This document shows positions 18,961 to 26,009 of a stretch of DNA of 26,009 nt, piece by piece; position 1 is the stretch's first letter, and each line of letters opens with the position of its first letter. A program made the position numbers and the translations under genes. Source of the stretch: Xanthoparmelia taractica (taxonomy: Eukaryota > Ascomycota > Lecanoromycetes > Lecanorales > Parmeliaceae); the NCBI GenBank assembly GCA_033085395.1, contig JANQBS010000416.1, forward strand, positions 1 through 26,009. The letters run 5' to 3'. The notes beneath the pieces were generated by a model. It was not told where the DNA came from. It did no database searches and saw only the letters and a list, made by a program, of their open reading frames with translations.

Positions 18961-19340
18961 GATTAATTCTAGCGACGAGTAGATCAATTATTACTTCGTC
19001 TAGGAATATATCTCGACTAGGCGATTATACTAAAGCTATTTTTAAAGGTTCGCCGTTAATATATTAGATGCTTCGAGAATTAATTAATAATTATAATTAC
19101 GATAACGTAGAATTTAACCTCGATATTCGATTTTTACTTTCTTTCGAAGAATAGTTGAAAGAATCTTTACGAATATAAGATCTAATTAATTCTTTAATTA
19201 ATGATATTAATCTTTTACTCGTAGCGAATCTTAACTAATTAGATCTAAATCTAATAAATCGTATAACGCGTATAGAAATTCTTCTACTATATATAGTAGT
19301 AATATAAGTATTTACGAATACGTTGAAAGTTATATAGATA
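18961..19340 (-). mobile_element. RIP-mutated upstream part of the DIRS-like element
   Basis: AT-rich sequence continues the element upstream of the RT motifs. I cannot follow the RT frame past about 18960 with confidence. The 61-codon open frame at 19235-19420 spans the border of the inverted-repeat element at 19341 and is therefore not a gene. Confidence 0.4.
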
Positions 19341-19612
19341 CGGGTCGGAAAGGTGTGGTATATTTGATGGTATGGGACCAGTTTTTCGAATATTATATCA
19401 AAAGGTATAGGATATCCCATACTCCCATTGAGTTTTTAATAAATATATTACGTAATATTTTTTTATATTCAAAAAATACGTAAAGAGCTTAAGCGAACGC
19501 TTATGTAATTATAAAATTCTATAAATAGATTAAAAAGATATAATTTTTTAAAAAAAGTTTAAAAAAAGTTAAAAACGACTATGTTCAACAGATACCACAC
19601 CTTTCCGACCCG
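19341..19612. mobile_element. complete 272-bp TA-flanked inverted-repeat element (MITE)
   Basis: The left end begins CGGGTCGGAAAGGTGTGG and the right end is its reverse complement; 21 bp match perfectly. TA flanks both sides (19339-19340 and 19613-19614), consistent with a TA target duplication. The interior is AT-rich without a transposase. The element is less RIP-mutated at its ends than the DNA around it. It is a non-autonomous Tc1/mariner-type element by structure. The right 73 bp are repeated at 1-73. Confidence 0.85.
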
Positions 19613-21500
19613 TATATATAGATTTCGAAATTCGATTATTAAGCGAAATAAGATTTATGCTTAAGATCTTGATTTTAGTCTTATAATACGTAATTACTAT
19701 GTAATTTAGCTAATAATTAAGATAGATATAATTATACTAATAGTACTCGTATAGATATTATTCTCTCTTAAAATTTCGATATATAAAGAAGAATTTAAAA
19801 GTAGAATCTAAATTCTACTTAATATTGCTAAGGGCGATTATTTTACGTCGTAGAAGATCGCTATAACGTCTATCTTTAGTGATTTAAACTATAAAAATAT
19901 TTTAATTATTTAAGATACGTCCGTTTATAAACGTATAATAATACTTACGAAAAAAGTTAAATTTATATAAAACTAATAGTTTAGTTAGACGAAAATAATA
20001 ATCTAATAGTATTTTCTATAGGCGAATAATTACTATAGAATATATAATATAATATATAGCTTAATTATATACCTCGAAACACTATAGTAGAAACATTACT
20101 TTATAAGTATCGTTTGTATCGACGCGATTGACGTATTCTCAATCTAGCTTTATAAGATTTTCGAATTTAAACGTCTTAAAAAAGATTTACTTGAAATACT
20201 TAATATTAATAACGCGATAGCGTTTATAAAAATTAAGAAAGAGATACATATCTTTAGTATATATAAACGAGACTTTAAAAAATTATTCCTCTCTAAATTA
20301 ATATTAGACTTAAATAAATAATATCGATAATAGCTATAATAACGACGAGAGTATAACTTATATATTCGATATTGCTTATAACGATTATATTTGTATTTAA
20401 CGAGATATTCTTTTAGCTTTAAGACTTAATCGCGATAATTAAGAGTCTTAATATTAATTTCTTTGATTACGCTTAGGCTAAGAGTCTTTAGAAAGAATAG
20501 TTTTAATATTATAGACTTATTTTTACGAGATCGAGCGGAGCGAGAGAGAAAAGAAGTTGTGATAGTCTTTGCGAGGGTCTTGGGCCTATTAAGAGTCTTC
20601 TTAAAAGTCTTTTTAAATATCTTAAAGCGTTTAATAGCGATAATTATAACGTAAGAAGAATAAGATAATTAAGTAGATTAAAATAAGTATAGATATAAAT
20701 AAGATAAGAAGAATATACGCTAATCTAATATATAGATATTTATTAATTTAAAATTAATTAAATAAAGATTATAAAAGAATACGATTACTCTAAGTGAGAA
20801 GAATTCGAATAAAGAGCCAACTAATAATGTAAGACCTATATATAGTGCTCTCGAAGACACGTATTTCTCGCATATACGATGCATCTAAAATAGCGACTAG
20901 ATTATAAGACACACTAATCTATAGTCTCACTATTCGATTATACGATTTTTTATAGACTAAATATTAGAAATCTTAGTTTCTTTCTAGTCGTGTAATTCTT
21001 CGAAAGATACTATTAATAAAATCTTATATAATACTACGTCTACGATAATTATCGAGTCGTTTAACGATATATATATATAATCGAATTTAATTATAAGTAA
21101 GCGTTAAATATTAATAAAGAATAGAATTATAACGCTTTCGTAAATACTTAAGAATATTATTTAAAATAATAGATAAATAGATTTCGAATCGTTCGAAGAA
21201 TTATATAAGTTTAAAGAATAATTATAATTATGATAATTTATATAATAGTAAGTATAAGACGAATTCTAAACTTATCTATATTCGCTAATAATATATTATA
21301 TTTTTAAGATTAAGATAGTTAATTAAAAGACTTATTTTTTTCTTCGTAAAGCGTATAATTCTTTATAAATACTTTAATATTTAATTATTTAAGTTTAAAT
21401 CGATTAAGTTATATTTTATAAAAGATACGTATAAATAACGCGATATAATTGCGACTATTACTTAGAAACTTAATAATATAATTATAAGAGTCGTAGTAAC
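19613..21500. mobile_element. RIP-mutated repeat relic, unassigned
   Basis: This is AT-rich and strongly CpA-depleted. On the minus strand, roughly 20150-20660 keeps a long frame rich in Lys, Arg and Ser with few stops (for example around 20530-20640, RPKTLAKTITTSFLSRSARS). This could be the upstream gag-like part of the minus-strand DIRS-like element. I see no catalytic motif, and the link is inference. Confidence 0.35.
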
Positions 21501-21504
21501 GAGA

Positions 21505-21660
21505 CTTTTTGTTAGGCCTAGCGGTGCATGCGCCTTAACGCCGACTACTTATAGGTTTAGGGTTCATTACGAGGTTATAGCGGGGTTCATGGCCTAAGGC
21601 CTTGGCGGGGCCTTGGCGGTCATATGTCTTCTTCGTATACCTTAGGGTTTTCGTATTTCT
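21505..21660. other. GC-rich islet inside the AT block
   Basis: About 150 bp of GC-rich sequence with GGCCTAAGGCCTTGGCGGGGCC and repeated CCTTGGCGG stands out from its RIP-mutated surroundings. It lies just upstream of the gypsy gag, so it may be LTR sequence. TGGTATCTGATA at about 21684-21695 could be a primer-binding site, since such sites begin TGG. No paired LTR is in the window. Confidence 0.35.
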
Positions 21661-21961
21661 TAGAGATTAGTTCTATTAGAACCTGGTATCTGATAAAGAA
21701 ATTACTATCGTATTAGCTATACGTCTCTTATATTAATTAGATCGCTTACTAAGCGCTAGCGAATCAATTTTTTATAATTCTAATCTCTCTATCTTTTAAA
21801 GAAAGAGACTTATCGTCGCTACGATATTAAATTCTTCGTCGAATCGAAATAAATATATCTTAGAGCGACGTGGCTTTAATATTAGTTTTTAAGAATTTGC
21901 TTTAAAAAATTAAGCGACTTTAAAGAAACGCCTTAAGAACGCTTAAATAGAAAATTATTAT

Positions 21962-22960
21962 TTGAAATTAAAACGAGAGTTAATAGAGTTACGAGCACGT
22001 AATAACGTGCTACGTAATTCGAACTCCTCTATAATTCTCGCTAAAGCGATAATAACTTTATCTATTATTTCGTCTTTAATAAATATTTTAATTAAAGTGA
22101 AAACACTTCGTCTCGAAAGAATATATTCTTATAAGAATACTAGTGAAGAAGAATATTTATACTAATTTCGCGAAGTCGAAATTCGATTTCTTATAAGTCT
22201 TGAGTATTTTATTATCGATTAAGTTAAGATTATCTATTATATGTAATTCTTAGAAGGCGATCTCAATACGTAATAATATAAGTACTTTTAGACTTATAGA
22301 CTAAATAAGATTATCTTCGAGTTTTTTAAATCGTTTTTACTCGACTTAATTATAAATTCGATAAATTATTATTTATTCGTTTATAAAAAGTGAAAAGTAA
22401 TAAAATAACGATAAAATTAGAAGATCTTAGTTTTTAAGATCTATCTAAAAAAGTTAAAAGCTTATTTATTCTCGTTTACGAAGAAGTATTAAGCGAATTT
22501 TTTTATAATTAAGCTACGACTTAAATTAAAAAATAAGATTCTTAATATTAATAATATATTTAAGTAGAGAAAAAAAATTCTTACTATAATAATTATATAG
22601 AAAATAATCTTAAAGCGCGCGCGTCTTAATAATAACGATTTCGACTCGAAGTAGTTAGAGAAATCTAATAAAGATAAGTCTTTAAAAGCTCGAATTTTAA
22701 AGCCTAATATGACTTTAAAGAATAGCGTTAAGTCTACGCGTACTCGAGAAGAGAGTAAGAAACGCAAGGCTGAGATCACTAATCATGATATTAAAATATC
22801 TATTATTTATTAATATTGTTAGAAATTAGATTATATAAAATCGAATTACTTTAATAAGGATAAATCGGTCGCTATTATCGCGACGATATCGGTAAAACAC
22901 GAATCGACTTCGCAAGCGCCTCTGAAGCGAATTAAGAAAAACGAATAATAGAGATAACTT
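21962..22960 (+). pseudogene. gypsy Gag with degenerate zinc knuckle
   Basis: The frame is readable with stops from the ATG-like codon at 21962. A charged helical segment is followed near 22814-22850 by a decayed CCHC knuckle, where Cys, Lys-Leu/Pro, Ile-Lys-Ser and a Tyr in place of Cys can be traced, and then a Lys/Ser-rich tail. Most replacements are Cys to Tyr and Asp to Asn, as expected from G-to-A change. Confidence 0.65.
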
Positions 22961-22969
22961 TTTTTATTA

Positions 22970-25369
22970 TTACGAAGGGGTGAACTAAGCTATAGAATAA
23001 TTAGAGATAATCTATTACTCTATTTAATTACGGGGCGTATATTAATTTAATTACGTAAAGATTCGTGATTTAATAAGATCTTTAATTATATATCGTTATC
23101 TTATTGTAGATAAAAGCGCTTAGCGAATAAGATATATATTGCTATAATACTTATTAGCTAAACTATTACATAGTCGATAGCTAGGATTAAGGACGATAGT
23201 ATAGTACGCTATTCTACGTCGTAGATTAAGAAGATCTCGATATCGTATTAAATATAATCGCGTTATATTAATTATAGATTCTACTTAATTCTACGGCGGC
23301 GTAATAACGATTTAAGATTAATATTAAGAAACTCTAGATTAAAGAATCGACTAAATTTACTCGGGGAATCGAGCGAAAGTTAAATATATTTGTAAACGTG
23401 TGCGCTATAATAACGCGAGGTAAATAGAAGAGTGTTAATAACTTAGAGCTCTTAAGGAAATTATTAAAGTTTAAGAATATCTTTTTTAATAATATAATAG
23501 AGATCTTATCTACGTTTAAATAGAGAATTTATATTATTAAGATAGAGAAGAATAAAGAGTTATTTTATAAATCTCTTTATAATTTATCTTAAATTAAGCT
23601 ATCGAAGCTAAGACGATATCTTAAAAAGTTACTTTATAAGGATTAAATTCGTTATTTAACTTTCTTCGCTAAAATTCTTATTCTCTTTATCTTAAAGAAA
23701 AATAATAAATTATATCTTTAAGTAAATTATCGAGACTTAAATACGATAACGATAAAGAATTAATATTTATTATCTCTAATCACTAAGACGTTGAATCGCT
23801 TATATAGCGCTAAGATATTTTTAAAGTTAAATCTTAAGAATATCTATTATAGAATTCGTATTAAAAAGAGCGATAAGTAAAAGACTACGTTTCGCACTCG
23901 CTATAATTATTTTAAATACTTAATAATATCTTTTAATCTTATAAATATATTAACTACGTTTTAAGTCTATATTAATAAAGCTTTTATAGACCTTATAAAT
24001 ATTACGTGTATAATATATTTAAATAATATTCTAATCTATAGCGCTAAGTCGGCGAAATATTAAGAGTACGTTAAGCAAGTGCTTAAGCGATTACGTTAAT
24101 TCCAGCTATGTATTAATCTAAAGAAATATTAGTTTTTTACTAAATTAGTTAAGTTTCTAAGATTCGTTATAATTATTAATAGTATAGTTATAAATTAAGA
24201 ACGCGTGATAACGATTCGAGAATAATTAACGTCGCGGAGCTATCGAGATATATAAGTTTTTTTAGGCTTTATAAATTTTTATTAACGCTTTATTTTTAAA
24301 TATTTTATTATTATAGCGTCTTTTATTAGCTTATTTAAGAATAGTAAGATTAATAAAAAATTAAAATCGTTTAAATAATTAAAAGACGTTAGATTGACTT
24401 TTAAGTAATTACGTAATATTTTTATAATTACGTTATTTCTATAATATTATAATTCTTAAAAGAAATTGCGCGTAGAGATTAATATCTCTAACTTTAATAT
24501 AGAAGCTATACTTTCGTAATAGAACGATAATAACTATTAATAACTCGTGGCGTTCTTTTCTAGAAAGATAATATCAGTGAAATAAAATTATAAGATCTAT
24601 AATTAGAAATTACTTATTATTATCGTAGCGATAAAGTAATAGCGTTATTATCTAAAAGATAGTATTTATTGAATTAAGATCTAAATAAATTATAATAATC
24701 TTAAGGAATTTTTAAAGTAAAAGAAACTTAACTTTAAATAGATTTATTAAGCGCTAAAGCTAGCTATTTATAACTTTGAGATTTTTTATCGAGTAAGAAA
24801 ATTAAATTTTATAGATATATTATCTCGAAGATTAGATTATAAAGATTAATCGTTATTAAATATTAAATTATTATTTATACTTTAAAATAAACTTGCTCTT
24901 TAAATTAGCGATAAGCTATCGTAAAGAGATAAAGAAGTAATAGTAGTAATAGTGTTTACGCTGCGAGTCGTAGATATCTAGATAATTATTTCAAGGAGAG
25001 AGATTAAGATTATATTTGAAATTATATATAACGATTTATAAAGATTAATGAAAACGCTGATTTAAAAGCTATAATCTTATAATATTTAAGTAAGCTCTTT
25101 TTAAGTTAGTGCGAATACGTCTATAAAGCGATATCGTACTCGTAATTAGATATAGATCTTTAACTTTAAGAGGCTATTACTAAATAATAATTATCTCTAC
25201 GTTTCTAAGAATAATATCTTATAAAAAGAACTTATTAATAAATATTATAATAATTCTTTAATAGAATACTTTAGCGCGACGAAAATATATAAGCTTCTTA
25301 TTCGTAAATATTACTGAAATAAGAGTCTTAAGAAAATTATCGACTACGTTAAGACTTATAACGTATATT
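22970..25369 (+). pseudogene. gypsy Pol: protease, reverse transcriptase, RNase H, integrase start
   Basis: A single frame lasts about 2.3 kb with dozens of TAA/TAG but no indel. The protease site reads NYGAYINLI near 23026, from an original D-x-G-A. RT motifs are NYRDLNTITIKN (23725), FLKLNLKNIYYRIRI (about 23820), FRTRYNYFKYL (about 23890), and the catalytic box as YLNN at 24010-24021, where both Asp are changed to Asn. RNase H segments follow to about 24840, ending in FIDILSRR. The integrase zinc-binding part (KLLIRKYYW-like, then IIDYVKTYNVY) ends at 25368, where the next element begins. The enzyme is dead by stops and active-site loss. Confidence 0.85.
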
Positions 25370-25371
25370 TA

Positions 25372-26009
25372 CGGGTCGGAAAGATCTGGGATAATCTGGG
25401 ATATGGAGTGTCGATACCATATTATAGTATAATATAATATTAAGATCATATCATTTGATTTTTATGATATAATCTAGGAGACGTGCTAATATCATGAAAT
25501 GGTTTGAGAAATTTCTAATATATGTAGGGATATTTCATATTATATGCAGAGATATAAAAAATATACTATATATAGAAGAAGTTACTCTATATAGAATTAT
25601 GCGAACGTATTCTAGTTATTATTCTAGCTATTACTTCACTTCATCATCGTTATTATTATTACTTTACTTTACTATCATATTATTAAGCTAAGCTCGCTAT
25701 CGCATTTAATATCGTATTACGAAAGATCTTCGCAATTATCTAAGACTTAACGAGTTATTTCTATTATTATTAATATATTTAATTTATTAAATTACTAAAA
25801 GAATTACTAGCACGCTAATTATAATAATAATCTATTATTTATTCTACGATAATAAATTCCTCTATTCTTTCTTCGCATTATGAAAAGAATTTACGATCGT
25901 TTTTTATAATTATATATTTTTAATTATTAAAATTACACGCTTCGCATAAATAATATAAAGATTAATATCTTCGAATATATAATAAAGAAAAGCTTTCGTT
26001 GACTTATAA
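25372..26009. mobile_element. left end of another TA-flanked inverted-repeat element, runs off the window
   Basis: CGGGTCGGAAAG at 25372-25383 is identical to the first 12 bases of the 272-bp element, and TA precedes it at 25370-25371. After that the sequence differs (ATCTGGGATAATCTGGG), so this is a relative and not a copy. No right end is found before 26009. A 65-codon open frame at 25494-25691 has no domain. The insertion disrupts the gypsy integrase. Confidence 0.6.

Larger units (their letters stand above)
21700..25369 (+). mobile_element. Ty3/gypsy retrotransposon relic, heavily RIP-mutated, 3' part interrupted
   Basis: A gag frame (frame of 21962) is followed by a pol frame one base behind it (frame of 23026), the -1 arrangement usual for gag-pol. 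Pol runs to 25369, where a TA-flanked element interrupts it. Sampling 24001-24060 I count 0 CpA, 1 TpG, 12 TpA and 4 CpG, the RIP signature. Confidence 0.85.

Noticed and set aside
19235..19420. 61-codon minus-strand open frame
   Set aside because: It crosses the border of the inverted-repeat element at 19341 and is not in the RT frame.
17700..26009. CRISPR-like or regulatory repeat arrays in the AT-rich block
   Set aside because: The repetitiveness is low complexity caused by CpA depletion; no regular repeat-spacer pattern exists.

Overview
The window looks like nuclear DNA of a filamentous ascomycete (Pezizomycotina, possibly Dothideomycetes). The evidence is short GT-AG introns of about 45-65 nt with CTNAY branch sites, a Zn2Cys6 regulator, a highly reducing polyketide synthase, a fungal secretory lipase, and large AT-rich blocks with the mark of repeat-induced point mutation (RIP): CpA/TpG almost absent, TpA in excess, CpG kept. 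The composition is bipartite. A GC-balanced island of genes (about 2.5-17.7 kb) lies between AT-rich repeat relics (1-0.6 kb and 17.7-26.0 kb).

Layout. 1-73 is the right end of a small TA-flanked inverted-repeat element, followed by a RIP-degraded relic to about 0.6 kb. 0.6-2.6 kb has no convincing gene; it holds a degenerate ~130-bp minisatellite (1202-1510) and a cluster of TAAGGTACCTTA palindromes (2009-2473). 2647-3881 (+) is an AflR-type Zn2Cys6 regulator, probably with one intron, but without an in-frame start codon. 4083-5331 (-) is a fungal rhodopsin-domain membrane protein gene whose exons can be placed, carrying a frameshift and lacking its 5' end. 5332-7368 is a piggyBac-family transposon with terminal inverted repeats and a transposase (minus strand) broken by five stop codons. 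7390-15777 (+) is a highly reducing PKS pseudogene (KS-AT-DH-cMT-psiKR-ER-KR-ACP) with about 20 introns, five nonsense codons and at least one frameshift; its first ~100 residues are gone at the transposon. 16050-17417 (-) is an intact single-exon secretory lipase.

From 17.7 kb to the end lie nested RIP-mutated retroelements. A DIRS-like reverse transcriptase/RNase H is on the minus strand (17.7 to at least 18.95 kb). A 272-bp TA-flanked inverted-repeat element sits at 19341-19612. A Ty3/gypsy gag-pol relic on the plus strand (about 21.7-25.37 kb) is cut inside the integrase zinc-finger region by another TA-flanked element that runs off the window.

Interpretation. The regulator, membrane protein and PKS look like the remains of a polyketide gene cluster. 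The PKS and the membrane-protein gene were divergently transcribed, and both lost their 5' ends, and so the promoter region between them, where the piggyBac element now sits. That event would silence both genes, and the later point mutations in the PKS fit neutral decay. The lipase, only a few hundred bases from a RIP-mutated block, is undamaged. I found no tRNA, rRNA or CRISPR array.
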